Shown piece after piece: positions 27,080 to 36,078 of a stretch of DNA of 64,000 nt (within the stretch, counting starts at the first letter, position 1; every line of letters starts with the position of its first letter). The notes below the pieces were generated by a model. It was given only the letters and a program-made list of their open reading frames with translations. It was not told the origin of the DNA and ran no database searches. Source of the stretch: Halomonas sp. QHL1 (GTDB lineage: Bacteria > Pseudomonadota > Gammaproteobacteria > Pseudomonadales > Halomonadaceae); the NCBI RefSeq assembly GCF_001882345.1, contig NZ_MINL01000001.1:1511705-1575704 (forward strand). The letters are read 5' to 3'. Position numbers and translations under genes: made by a program.

Positions 27080-30000
27080 GCCAGCCCGCACCACTCAATC
27101 CACTAAGCCTCCCGCTTCACGGCAGCCGACTGATAGAGGCAAGCGCGGGCACCGGCAAAACCTTCACCATCGCCCTGCTTTACGTGCGTTTGGTACTCGG
27201 CGGCCACAGCTTTGACGACGACACGGCGTTTGTACGCCCGCTCACGCCGCCAGAAATTTTAGTTGTTACCTTCACCAACGCTGCCACCCAAGAGCTACGC
27301 GAACGCATCCGCAACCGGCTGGTAGAAGCAGCAGAAGTGTTTCGAGCTGAGGGCGTAGAAGGAGGGGCGCCGGGGGCAAGCCGTAGTGGAGGTCATTCAA
27401 CAGGGATGTTGAATGTAGCGCCCACGGATGGGTTCACAGCGCCTCCACGTAGGCTTGCCGCCGGGGAAGCCCCGGTTGCACTAGATCCGTTGCTCCTAGA
27501 ACTCCGCGACCAATACGATCCCGCCACCTGGCCCGCCTGCTCGCGGCGCTTGGCGCTGGCCGCCGAGTGGATGGACGAAGCCGCGGTTTCCACCATCCAC
27601 AGCTGGTGCTACCGCATGCTGCGCGAACACGCCTTCGACAGCGGCAGCCTGTTCTCCCTCAATTTAGAAAACGACCAGCGCGAACTCGAACAGGAAGTGG
27701 TGCGCGACTACTGGCGCAGCTTCTACTACCCGCTGGACAGCGACGCCCTCGGCATTGTCACCCGCTACTGGAAATCACCGGACGACCTGCACGCCCCGCT
27801 GCAGCGGCTACTGCCCGAAAGCGAAGCGCTGGGCAGCGAAAAGCCCGAGCCCAGCGAGACCCTAGCCACCACCCAAGCCGAACGCACCGCCCAGCTCAAC
27901 GAGCTCAAAGCCCCCTGGTCCGCCTGGCTGGACGAACTGGTGCCCGCCCTGGAAGACGCCGCCACGCGCAAAGCCTTCAAAGGCCAGAGCTTCAACGCCA
28001 AAAGCCGCGCCAACTGGCTAGGCGCACTACGTGAGTGGTGCGAAACGGACGCCGACCACCCGGCGCTCACCGACGCCGCATGGAAACGCATGACGCCAGA
28101 CGGAATGGCGGATATCTGGAAAGACGGCGCGCCACCCTGCCCTCAAGCATGGGAAGCGCTGGCACAGCTACCGGCGGCACTGTATGCCCTGCCCGAGCCG
28201 CGCAACGACCTGTTGATTCACGCCGTACAGTGGTGCCGCGCCCGGCTGGAGCGCGAACAGGAACGCCGCGCCGAGATGGGCCCCAACGACTTGCTCACCC
28301 ATCTGGATCGCGCCCTGCAAGGCCCCAACAAAGAAGCCCTGGCCGTGCAGATCCAGCGCCAGTTCCCCGTGGCACTGATCGACGAGTTCCAAGACACCGA
28401 CCCGATACAGTACCGCATCTTCAACGCCGTGTATGACGTCGCAACGCCCCGCCGCGACAGCGCCATTCTGCTGATTGGCGACCCCAAGCAGGCGATCTAC
28501 GCATTCCGCGGTGCGGATATTTTCACCTACCTGCAGGCCCGCCAAGACACCGATGGCCGCCACGTCACACTGGGCACCAACTTCCGTTCCAGCCGCGCCA
28601 TGGTGGCAGCGATCAACCACTGCTTCAGCTTCGCCGACCAGCACAATGCCGGCGCCTTTCTGTTCCGTGCAGATAGCGATAATAATCCACTGCCGTTTAA
28701 CCCTGTCAAAGCCAAAGGCACCAGCGACACCCTGGTGCTCAAAGGTAAGCCGCTACCCGCGATGACCCTGTGGCCACTTGAAAGCGACGAGCCGCTCTCC
28801 AAAACCGCCTACCAAAGCGAGATGGCCGAGCGCTGCGCCTCGCATATGGCCGCGCTTTTGGAAGCTGGCCGTAAACAGCAAGCAGGCTTTGCGAAAGCTG
28901 CCGATAACGGAGAGCAAACACTCACTCCGTTGGCACCTTCGGACATGGCCGTTCTGGTCAACGGCCTGCAGGAAGCTCGGGCGATTCGACTGGCGCTGGC
29001 CAGCCGAGGCATCAAGAGCGTCTACCTTTCCGATCACGACAAGGTGTTCAGCTCCCCCATTGCTCCACAGCTAGCCATTTGGCTGCGCGCCTGCGCCGAG
29101 CCCCAGGCCAACTCACGCCAGGCGGAAGCCAAGCTGCGCGCCGCCCTGGCAACATCGGTGATTGGGCTAAGCCTTGAGGAGCTTGACCACCTCAATCAAA
29201 GCGAGCTGGCCTGGGAAGCTCGGGTTGAGCAGTTCAGCGACTATCACCGCCTGTGGCAGCGCCAAGGCGTGCTCCCGCTGGTGCGCCGTTTGATGGTCGA
29301 TTTTGATATCGCCGCGCGGCTGCTGGGCGAGTTCGCCGAAGGTGAGCGTTTACTAACCGACCTGCTCCACCTGGGAGAAATGCTGCAGCACGCCAGCCAG
29401 GAACTGGATGGCGAACACGCGCTGATTCGCTTTCTGGCGGAAGCCATTGCCGACCCCGATAGCCACGGCGACAGCCACAAGCTACGCCTGGAGAGCGACG
29501 CCGATTTGGTCAAGGTAGTGACCATTCACAAATCCAAGGGGCTGGAGTACCCGCTGGTGTTCCTGCCGTTTATCGCCAACCACCGCCCGGTGAGCGACAC
29601 CGACCTGCCGCTGCGCTGGCACGATAGCGAAGGCACGCTGCAACTCAGCCTAAGCGCCGATGAAGCAACGCTGGCCACCGCTGACCGCGAACGGCTGGGC
29701 GAAGACCTGCGCAAGCTTTACGTAGCGCTCACCCGCGCCCGCCACGCCACCTGGCTGGGGCTGGCACCGCTAAAAGGCAGCGAGAATAGCGCCATCGGCC
29801 ACCTGATCAACGGCGGCAAGGCCATCGCCCCCAGCGCGTTTACCCAAGCGCTAGGCGAACTGGTGGAAGGCAGTAATATCGAGCTAAGTGACGCCCCGGC
29901 CCCCACCGCGCTCCGCTTCACCCCAGCGCCGGAGCAACAGGCACTAGGCCACGCCCGCACGCCGCTGCGCCCCGCCCGGGAACAGTGGTGGATCGCCAGC

Positions 30001-30930
30001 TACTCGGCGCTGCGTACTTCTGGGGCCGTCTCTGGATCTAGCACCACACCGCTGACAACGCCCGCGCCGGAACCCACCACGCCCCAGGAAGCCACCACCT
30101 TGGAAGTGCTGGACGAGCCCCACGACAACGCCATTAACACCGAGGCGTTTCATTTACATAGATTTCCGCGTGGCCCCGGCCCCGGCACCTTTCTACATGG
30201 GCTTTTAGAGTGGGCGGGCCAGCTAGGCTTTAACACCGCCCTGAAAGACCCCGCCGCCCGGGAAGATATGCTGCGGCGGCGCGTACAGCTACGCGGCTGG
30301 CAGGCATGGCACGACACCCTGGCAGGCTGGTTTGAAGAACTGCTCGCTACGCCCTTACCCATTTCAATGCAGCAACCCAACGAGGGCGGTCAGGTGGCGC
30401 TATGTGAACTCGAAAGCTATCAGGTAGAGCTGGAGTTCTGGTTTGCCGCCCACCATGTGGAAACCCGCAAGCTGGATGAACTGGTAAGTAACCACTTACT
30501 GCCTGGGGTATCGCGCCCCGCGCTAGATGCCGACACGCTTAATGGCATGCTCAAAGGCTTTATCGACCTCGCCTTTGAGCATGAAGGCCGCTTCTATGTG
30601 CTCGACTGGAAATCCAACTACCTGGGCAGCGACGACAGCGCCTACACCGCGAAAGCCCTGCGCAACGCCATGCTCGAAAAACGCTACGACCTGCAAGCCG
30701 CGCTTTACCTGCTCGCGTTGCACCGGCTACTCAAAGCGCGCCTGCCCGACTACGACCCGCACCAGCATTTGGGTGGCTCGATGACGGTATTTCTGCGCGG
30801 CAGCCGCACCACCGCCCGTGGGGTTCACGCCGTACCTGCGCCGGTCGCGCTGATCGAAGCGCTGGATGCGCTCTTTGCAGGCACGGCAGCAGATGCAGTA
30901 TCAGAAACAGGCCTAGAGGCGGTGGTATGA
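27076..30930 (+). CDS. recB: Exonuclease V beta subunit RecB
   Basis: 1284 residues. Walker A EASAGTGKTFTIALLYVRL (about 21-39), VVTFTNAATQELRERIRNRL, LIDEFQDTDPIQYRIF, IYAFRGADIFTYL, VVTIHKSKGLEYPLVFLPF and LYVALTRARHATW are the UvrD-type helicase motifs. The nuclease domain near the C-terminus has FYVLDWKSNYLG. It is the 3'-5' helicase and nuclease of RecBCD. Residues about 92-135 are an extra segment not expected from E. coli RecB, encoded by a palindromic insertion. It overlaps recD by four bases. Confidence 0.96.
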   Translation: MSQPAPLNPLSLPLHGSRLIEASAGTGKTFTIALLYVRLVLGGHSFDDDTAFVRPLTPPEILVVTFTNAATQELRERIRNRLVEAAEVFRAEGVEGGAPGASRSGGHSTGMLNVAPTDGFTAPPRRLAAGEAPVALDPLLLELRDQYDPATWPACSRRLALAAEWMDEAAVSTIHSWCYRMLREHAFDSGSLFSLNLENDQRELEQEVVRDYWRSFYYPLDSDALGIVTRYWKSPDDLHAPLQRLLPESEALGSEKPEPSETLATTQAERTAQLNELKAPWSAWLDELVPALEDAATRKAFKGQSFNAKSRANWLGALREWCETDADHPALTDAAWKRMTPDGMADIWKDGAPPCPQAWEALAQLPAALYALPEPRNDLLIHAVQWCRARLEREQERRAEMGPNDLLTHLDRALQGPNKEALAVQIQRQFPVALIDEFQDTDPIQYRIFNAVYDVATPRRDSAILLIGDPKQAIYAFRGADIFTYLQARQDTDGRHVTLGTNFRSSRAMVAAINHCFSFADQHNAGAFLFRADSDNNPLPFNPVKAKGTSDTLVLKGKPLPAMTLWPLESDEPLSKTAYQSEMAERCASHMAALLEAGRKQQAGFAKAADNGEQTLTPLAPSDMAVLVNGLQEARAIRLALASRGIKSVYLSDHDKVFSSPIAPQLAIWLRACAEPQANSRQAEAKLRAALATSVIGLSLEELDHLNQSELAWEARVEQFSDYHRLWQRQGVLPLVRRLMVDFDIAARLLGEFAEGERLLTDLLHLGEMLQHASQELDGEHALIRFLAEAIADPDSHGDSHKLRLESDADLVKVVTIHKSKGLEYPLVFLPFIANHRPVSDTDLPLRWHDSEGTLQLSLSADEATLATADRERLGEDLRKLYVALTRARHATWLGLAPLKGSENSAIGHLINGGKAIAPSAFTQALGELVEGSNIELSDAPAPTALRFTPAPEQQALGHARTPLRPAREQWWIASYSALRTSGAVSGSSTTPLTTPAPEPTTPQEATTLEVLDEPHDNAINTEAFHLHRFPRGPGPGTFLHGLLEWAGQLGFNTALKDPAAREDMLRRRVQLRGWQAWHDTLAGWFEELLATPLPISMQQPNEGGQVALCELESYQVELEFWFAAHHVETRKLDELVSNHLLPGVSRPALDADTLNGMLKGFIDLAFEHEGRFYVLDWKSNYLGSDDSAYTAKALRNAMLEKRYDLQAALYLLALHRLLKARLPDYDPHQHLGGSMTVFLRGSRTTARGVHAVPAPVALIEALDALFAGTAADAVSETGLEAVV
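27350..27484. repeat. In-frame palindromic insertion element within recB
   Basis: An outer imperfect stem of 18 bp (27375-27392 with 27442-27459, 15 matches: GGCAAGCC...TGGAGG and CCTCCAC...GGCTTGCC) encloses a perfect 9-bp hairpin (CATTCAACA 27394-27402, TGTTGAATG 27407-27415) and a CCCACGGATGGG palindrome. It keeps the recB frame and encodes a Gly/Ala/Ser-rich stretch. Confidence 0.8.
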
Positions 30931-33212
30931 GCAATAGAGACACACAATCTATGAACCTAGACCTGTTCGCCGATGACGCGCCGCCTGCTGCACCTGATTC
31001 AACCGCATCGGTAACACCACTGATGGAATCAGCCGCCAGTGACGCCCAGCCGCACCCCGCGCTAAGCGACACCGCCGCGCTATTTCTGCTGTGTGAACGC
31101 TGGGTTTCCCGTGGCTGGCTGCGGGATCTGGATTTGGCCCTGGTGCGCTTTCTCGACCGCGAAACCCAAAACGCCCCGCCGCTACTGTTGCTAGGCGCAG
31201 CGCTGGCCAGCCACCAGCTTGGCCGTGGCCACGTGTGCCTGGATGTAGCCGCTACGCTGGAAGCGCCGGATTTTGCGCTTTCGCTGCCGCCGGAAGGCGA
31301 CGACCTGAACGACCCACCGCCGCTGCCCAGCCATGTGCTGGCCACGCTAACGCTGCCCGAATGGCAGGCAGCGCTCAACCACCCAACGCTAATCAGCGAC
31401 GGCCCTGGCAATACGCCTCTGGTGAAAAGTGACTCCTCTGGTCTTTCACATAAGACCACCCGGCTCTACCTACGCCGCTACTGGCAGTTCGAGCAAACTC
31501 TGCACCAGGAGATCGCGGTACGGCTGAGCGTGGATAGCTCAGAGGAATCGCCTCTACTCAAAAGTGCGCTGGATGCGTTATTCCCCGCCACCGACACCCT
31601 GGATTGGCAAAAAAACGCCTGCGCTCTTGCTGCGCGCAGCCCGTTCGCGATCATCACCGGCGGCCCCGGCACCGGCAAAACCACCACCGTGGTGCGCCTG
31701 CTAGCCCTGCTGCAAACCCTGCAACTGGCCCAGCCGAGCGCCCACCCGCTGCGCATTCGCCTGGCCGCCCCCACCGGCAAAGCCGCCGCACGGCTAAATG
31801 AATCCATCGCCGGGCAGGTGAAGGACCTACCCCTTAGCGGGTTAGAATCTCTATTAGATGAGCAATCAGCCGCTGCCTCATCGAACGCAATAGAAATCCC
31901 GACGGAAGTGACAACGATCCACAGGCTACTTGGCGCCCGCGCCGACACCCGCCACTTCCGCCACAACGCCGCCAACCCGCTGGCGCTGGATGTGCTGGTG
32001 GTGGATGAAGCCTCAATGGTGGATATCGAAATGATGACGGCGCTGCTCAGCGCCCTGCCCACCAGCGCCAAGCTGGTGCTGCTGGGGGATAAAGACCAGC
32101 TGGCTTCCGTAGAAGCAGGCGCCGTACTGGGCGACCTGTGCCGCCGCGCCGACGCCGCCCACTACACCCCCGCCACGGCGCAATGGCTAGCCGAACTCAC
32201 CGACCACCCACTGCCGAATGAATTAATCGACCCGGACGGCCAGCCGCTGGACCAAGCCATTACCATGCTGCGGGTAAGCCACCGCTTTACTGAAACAAGC
32301 GGCATCGGCCAGCTTGCCCAGGCGATTAACCAGCCGCTAAGTGAGGCATTGCGGGAACGGGATAAACACCAAGCCGTGCATGGCGTACTGAATAACGGCT
32401 ACGCCGACTTGCACCACCTGGTGTTGAAGCCAGATGCACAAAACGAAGACAGCGCCCTTGAGCGCCTTGTAATCACCGGCAGCCCGGAACGTTTTCCCAG
32501 CACAGGCGAAGGCCGCACCGACCACAAAGGCAAGCCCATCGCTCCGCCCACCGGTTACTGCCACTACCTAAACACATTAGATAGTGAGCGGCCTGATACG
32601 GCACTGGCGTTTGAAGAGAACGGCGACGCTTACGATGCCTGGGCGAAGCAAGTACTGAACGCCTACAGCCGCTTTCAGCTGCTGTGCGCGCTACGCAAAG
32701 GCCCCTGGGGAGTAGAAGGCTTAAACCTGCGCATCGCCAAAACCCTGCGTCGCGAAAAGCTGCTGTTCGGCAACGACCACACGTTTGAGAAAGGCTGGTT
32801 CGAAGGCCGCCCCGTGCTGGTCACCCAAAACGACTACGGCCTGAAACTGATGAACGGCGATATCGGCATCACAATGGCGGTGCCAGATCCCCGCGCTCCC
32901 AGCAGGACACTTTTACGCGTCGCCTTTCCGACCAGTGACCCGGAAAACCCAATCCATTGGGTGCTGCCTTCCCGCCTGCACGCGGTAGAAACCGTGTTCG
33001 CGATGACGGTACACAAATCCCAAGGCTCAGAGTTTCAGCACACCGCCCTGCTGCTACCGCAAACGCCCAATCCAATCCTAACCCGCGAGCTGGTCTACAC
33101 CGGCATCACCCGCGCCCGGGATTGGCTAACACTAATCGAAGCCAAACGCGGGATTTTGAATGATGCGGTGACTAGGGAAGTTATGAGGGTGAGTGGGGTG
33201 GAGGAAATCTGA
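30927..33212 (+). CDS. recD: Exonuclease V alpha subunit RecD
   Basis: 761 residues. Walker A ITGGPGTGKTTTVVRLLALL, VVDEASMVDIEMMTALL, LLGDKDQLASVEAGAVLGDL and the C-terminal FAMTVHKSQGSEFQHTALLLP and YTGITRARDWLTL are superfamily 1B helicase motifs. RecD is the 5'-3' motor and Chi-regulated subunit. Slightly longer than E. coli RecD. The ATGA overlap with recB shows translational coupling. A sharp fall in GC begins just after its stop. Confidence 0.96.
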   Translation: MSNRDTQSMNLDLFADDAPPAAPDSTASVTPLMESAASDAQPHPALSDTAALFLLCERWVSRGWLRDLDLALVRFLDRETQNAPPLLLLGAALASHQLGRGHVCLDVAATLEAPDFALSLPPEGDDLNDPPPLPSHVLATLTLPEWQAALNHPTLISDGPGNTPLVKSDSSGLSHKTTRLYLRRYWQFEQTLHQEIAVRLSVDSSEESPLLKSALDALFPATDTLDWQKNACALAARSPFAIITGGPGTGKTTTVVRLLALLQTLQLAQPSAHPLRIRLAAPTGKAAARLNESIAGQVKDLPLSGLESLLDEQSAAASSNAIEIPTEVTTIHRLLGARADTRHFRHNAANPLALDVLVVDEASMVDIEMMTALLSALPTSAKLVLLGDKDQLASVEAGAVLGDLCRRADAAHYTPATAQWLAELTDHPLPNELIDPDGQPLDQAITMLRVSHRFTETSGIGQLAQAINQPLSEALRERDKHQAVHGVLNNGYADLHHLVLKPDAQNEDSALERLVITGSPERFPSTGEGRTDHKGKPIAPPTGYCHYLNTLDSERPDTALAFEENGDAYDAWAKQVLNAYSRFQLLCALRKGPWGVEGLNLRIAKTLRREKLLFGNDHTFEKGWFEGRPVLVTQNDYGLKLMNGDIGITMAVPDPRAPSRTLLRVAFPTSDPENPIHWVLPSRLHAVETVFAMTVHKSQGSEFQHTALLLPQTPNPILTRELVYTGITRARDWLTLIEAKRGILNDAVTREVMRVSGVEEI

Positions 33213-33282
33213 AAGATTAATTATAATATAAAATACAAAAATCTCATTATTCTTAAATAATAAGTCTACTTATAGGAAAAAC

Positions 33283-34722
33283 ATGTCTGATCAAGTAATT
33301 TTTAACTGGGAAAAACTGCTCTCCTCGAAAAGAAGAAGTAAAGATGAGGAAAAGGAAATAACTGATATATGGTCATGCGATAGAACCGAGATTGAAAGAG
33401 ACTACGATAGAATTGTTTTTTCTGCTCCCACTAGGAGGTTAGCTAATAAAACTCAGGTCTTCCCCATGGAGGAACACGATAGCATTAGAACAAGACTGAC
33501 ACATTCTAATGAAGTTTCAAACCTTGCTAGAGGTGCAGGAGTTACCCTTTGTTGTAATGGTTTTTTTAAGAATAGCAATATTGATAGAGATAGGTTAATC
33601 CGTGACATTCCTGCACTGCTTGCCACTATTGGCATTGTGCATGATATGGGGAACCCTCCTTTTGGACATCAAGGTGAGAAAGCCATTCAAGACTGGTTTA
33701 GTAACCATTTAGAAAAAAACGAAAATAAAAATAACTTTCAGGATTTTCTAAATTTTGATGGTAATGCTCAAACTTTAAGGCTTGTCACTAGTTTACATTC
33801 TGCAGATGGCCATTTTGGAATGGATTTGACCACAGCAACATTATCAGCAATGGTTAAATATCCAGTTTTCAATGCAGAAAAACACGGCTTTTCAAAAGGT
33901 GGAGTTTTTATTTCAGAAAAGAAAATATTTGAAGAAGTATGGAAAAAAACTGGTTTACGGGAAGGTATAAGGCACCCCTTATGCTATATCTTAGAAATAT
34001 GCGATGACATAGCATATGCAACTATTGATGCTGAAGATACTATAAAAAAAGGATACGCATCATATAGTGATTTAAAAAACTGGCTTAAAGAAGAATTAGG
34101 CGACAATGACTTCTTTAATGAAATATATGACAAAATATTAGAAGCTGTTGGCAAATTTAAACATAGGCATGAAAAAGACATAACAAGTGAGGTTCAAAAA
34201 GAAGTTTCTGTAGAAATCTTCAGATCAATCACTATAAACAAACTACTAGCATGCGCAACCGATTGTTTTGCTGAAGACTTTTACTCTGAAAAACACAAAC
34301 TATGGTTTAGTCGTGGAGAAGGAATCCCTTACGAAATATGTAAAAACTTTAAGTATAAAAAAGAAATAAAAGCTCTAAAGAATTTTACAAAAAACTATGG
34401 CTTCAATAATACTTCTGTTCTAAAGCTTGAATTACAAGGCCGAAATAGAATTCATGAGCTAATGGATCATGTTTGGCTTGGAATAAAAAATACTGACGAA
34501 GAACTGAAGACTGATAATCATTACGAAAAATACATCTTATCAAAAATATCTGTTAACTATCTTCGTGAATTTAAAAGAAAGCACAAAACAGCAATCAAAC
34601 CAGAAGACAAGCTTTACGCAAAATACCAACTTCTGACTGACTATATCTCGGGCATGACGGAGTCATATCTAGAAAGAACCTATTCTGAAATACTACCTTT
34701 ATATCAAAGTTTCATAAAATGA
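33283..34722 (+). CDS. dGTPase-like HD triphosphohydrolase (AT-rich island)
   Basis: 479 residues. The HD-domain metal motifs are complete: RLTHSNEV (His74), HDMGNPPFGHQGE (His120-Asp121), FDGNAQTLRLVTSLH and CDDIAYATIDAED (Asp241). This is the class I dGTPase layout, hydrolysing dGTP to deoxyguanosine and triphosphate. Base use is strongly AT-rich, unlike recD, indicating transfer. TTATAATATAAA stands upstream as a possible -10 and AGGAAAAAC as ribosome site. Its stop overlaps the next start (ATGA). dNTP-depleting enzymes of this type are known in phage defence; that role here is inference. Confidence 0.88.
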   Translation: MSDQVIFNWEKLLSSKRRSKDEEKEITDIWSCDRTEIERDYDRIVFSAPTRRLANKTQVFPMEEHDSIRTRLTHSNEVSNLARGAGVTLCCNGFFKNSNIDRDRLIRDIPALLATIGIVHDMGNPPFGHQGEKAIQDWFSNHLEKNENKNNFQDFLNFDGNAQTLRLVTSLHSADGHFGMDLTTATLSAMVKYPVFNAEKHGFSKGGVFISEKKIFEEVWKKTGLREGIRHPLCYILEICDDIAYATIDAEDTIKKGYASYSDLKNWLKEELGDNDFFNEIYDKILEAVGKFKHRHEKDITSEVQKEVSVEIFRSITINKLLACATDCFAEDFYSEKHKLWFSRGEGIPYEICKNFKYKKEIKALKNFTKNYGFNNTSVLKLELQGRNRIHELMDHVWLGIKNTDEELKTDNHYEKYILSKISVNYLREFKRKHKTAIKPEDKLYAKYQLLTDYISGMTESYLERTYSEILPLYQSFIK

Positions 34723-35474
34723 AATTAAGCATCAACACAGAAAAAAACTTAAAATCACGACTGGAGTACTTCTGTAGCAGAAGTACTTCTAGCCAAGCTT
34801 TACTGATGGATTTCGTAGAGAAAACTTTCTCTGACTGCAACCCATATATTTTTGGTGGTGTAATAAGAGATATAGGATTAAACACATTAAGAAAATTCTC
34901 ATCTGACATCGATATAGTGTACGAAGGTGAATTAAGTCTAGATAAAATTCCCGTCAACACTTCTCGCAATAAATTCGGAGGATACAGAACTATTTATGGT
35001 AAGTGGATAATCGATTTTTGGAAAATTGAAGACACTTGGGCATTTAAAAATGGCTTTTATAGATATGAGTCTCCCGAATCCATATTAAAAACAACGATTA
35101 CAAATCTAGAATCAGCAATTTTTGATATAAAGAGAAAAAAGCTCATATGTAGCGAAAGATACATAAAGGACATAAAAGATCGCTATATTGAAATCAACAA
35201 CAAAGTATCGCCTAACAGGAAAAATACTTTAGTTAAAATTATAGTCACAATATATAAAAAAGAGATAGCTCTATGCAATCCAAATGTATTAAAATTTTTT
35301 AACGAAGTTATTGCAGACTTCGAAGCGGAAGAGCTTGAGAGTGCTTTAAAGAACAAAGGAGTACCTCGGTGGTTCTTATTAAATTTAAAAAGATTTTCTC
35401 AAAACTATGAACAAAAATTACTTCCTATTAAAACGGAATACTTCTTTAAAAATCAAAGTAAGATTATTTTTTAA
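34719..35474 (+). CDS. Poly(A)-polymerase/CCA-enzyme-head-like nucleotidyltransferase
   Basis: 251 residues, AT-rich. Residues about 43-67 read PYIFGGVIRDIGLN...SSDIDIVYEG, matching the GGxxRD...DxD head-domain motif of class II tRNA nucleotidyltransferases and poly(A) polymerases (Gly46-Gly47, Arg50-Asp51, Asp63, Asp65). Too short to be a housekeeping enzyme, with no recognisable RNA-binding tail; the C-terminal half is helical and basic. Coupled by ATGA to the dGTPase gene, so the two probably act together. Substrate unknown (nucleotide, tRNA or protein). Confidence 0.75.
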   Translation: MKLSINTEKNLKSRLEYFCSRSTSSQALLMDFVEKTFSDCNPYIFGGVIRDIGLNTLRKFSSDIDIVYEGELSLDKIPVNTSRNKFGGYRTIYGKWIIDFWKIEDTWAFKNGFYRYESPESILKTTITNLESAIFDIKRKKLICSERYIKDIKDRYIEINNKVSPNRKNTLVKIIVTIYKKEIALCNPNVLKFFNEVIADFEAEELESALKNKGVPRWFLLNLKRFSQNYEQKLLPIKTEYFFKNQSKIIF

Positions 35475-35497
35475 AATTTAAAAAGAATTTTAAATTT
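35474..35497. terminator. AT-only hairpin between convergent island operons
   Basis: Perfect 10-bp arms AAATTTAAAA (35474-35483) / TTTTAAATTT (35488-35497) with loop AGAA. It covers the stop of the + operon and abuts the stop of the - cassette, so it may serve both. An all-A/T stem is weak, so this is tentative. Confidence 0.5.
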
Positions 35498-35873
35498 CTT
35501 CAAGGACTACTTTTTTTGCAGAGCTAAGTAACAGCTTATTGCGCAGTGTCTTTAACTCAGACAGTGTATTTTCATCGGAAGTCTTACTAATCATTTTATC
35601 TAAATAATAAATTTTCCTCTTACAATCTCTTTCTTGCACCATCAGATTGACTTCAAATCGAATAAATGACAAACCTAATGCGATAGCTGCTGTTGCCACT
35701 CCAGAAACAAAGCTAATAGTATGATCTGTCAAATACGGAACTACCCAATGATTTGAATCTATTTCTTTTGCAAGAGTGAGGAGGAAAAAAGTCAATAGCC
35801 CTGAAATAGTAGCACTGCTTAAAATGTCAGATTGCTTAATTTGACGCGTGGGGTTATTAGGAGTGGCTGACAT
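35490..35873 (-). CDS. Small membrane protein of the island (two membrane segments)
   Basis: 127 residues from ATG 35873 (an ATG at 35882 is also possible). Hydrophobic segments at about 22-38 (ATISGLLTFFLLTLA) and 54-73 (SFVSGVATAAIALGLSFI) are followed by a charged, probably coiled-coil tail (RDCKRKIYYLDKMISKTSDENTLSELKTL). No family recognised. It overlaps the upstream 73-residue gene and is last in the cassette. Confidence 0.65.
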   Translation of the reverse strand: MSATPNNPTRQIKQSDILSSATISGLLTFFLLTLAKEIDSNHWVVPYLTDHTISFVSGVATAAIALGLSFIRFEVNLMVQERDCKRKIYYLDKMISKTSDENTLSELKTLRNKLLLSSAKKVVLEEI

Positions 35874-36078
35874 TTTCACCATCCTTGTTCAATTTTATTA
35901 CACGCCAAAGCGGGTCTCTTTCTTTCAAATAAAGAATGATTCTCTCTTCTTTTCCATCTATATTTAAAAGACGAACAATTACTTTTTTTCTCTTAATTCT
36001 ATAAATAACTAATGGCGAGAAATACACCAATAATATAATTGCTAACGCGAGAGACAATAGTATCAGACTAGTTTCCAT
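35857..36078 (-). CDS. Single-span small membrane protein of the island
   Basis: 73 residues. One N-terminal membrane helix (SLILLSLALAIILLVYFSPLVIY), then a basic cytoplasmic stretch (RIKRKKVIVRLL) and a short beta-rich end. It overlaps the upstream gene by 16 bases and the downstream one by 17; an AGAGGATAGACA site precedes the start. Function unknown; tight overlap suggests a fixed stoichiometry with its partners. Confidence 0.65.
   Translation of the reverse strand: METSLILLSLALAIILLVYFSPLVIYRIKRKKVIVRLLNIDGKEERIILYLKERDPLWRVIKLNKDGENVSHS

Noticed and set aside
28168..28644. 158-codon antisense frame within recB
   Set aside because: Lies wholly across recB helicase motifs and has no start signals.
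30731..31459. 242-codon open frame antisense to the recB/recD junction
   Set aside because: Ser/Gly/Arg-rich shadow of two certain genes; no family resemblance.
34719..35474. CD-NTase of a CBASS system
   Set aside because: The motif is GGxxRD...DxD (tRNA nucleotidyltransferase/PAP head), not the GS...DxD of CD-NTases, and no CBASS effector such as Cap4 or a patatin is adjacent.
35474..35497. Island attachment site
   Set aside because: The inverted repeat sits inside the island between convergent stops, not at its borders; terminator-like reading preferred.
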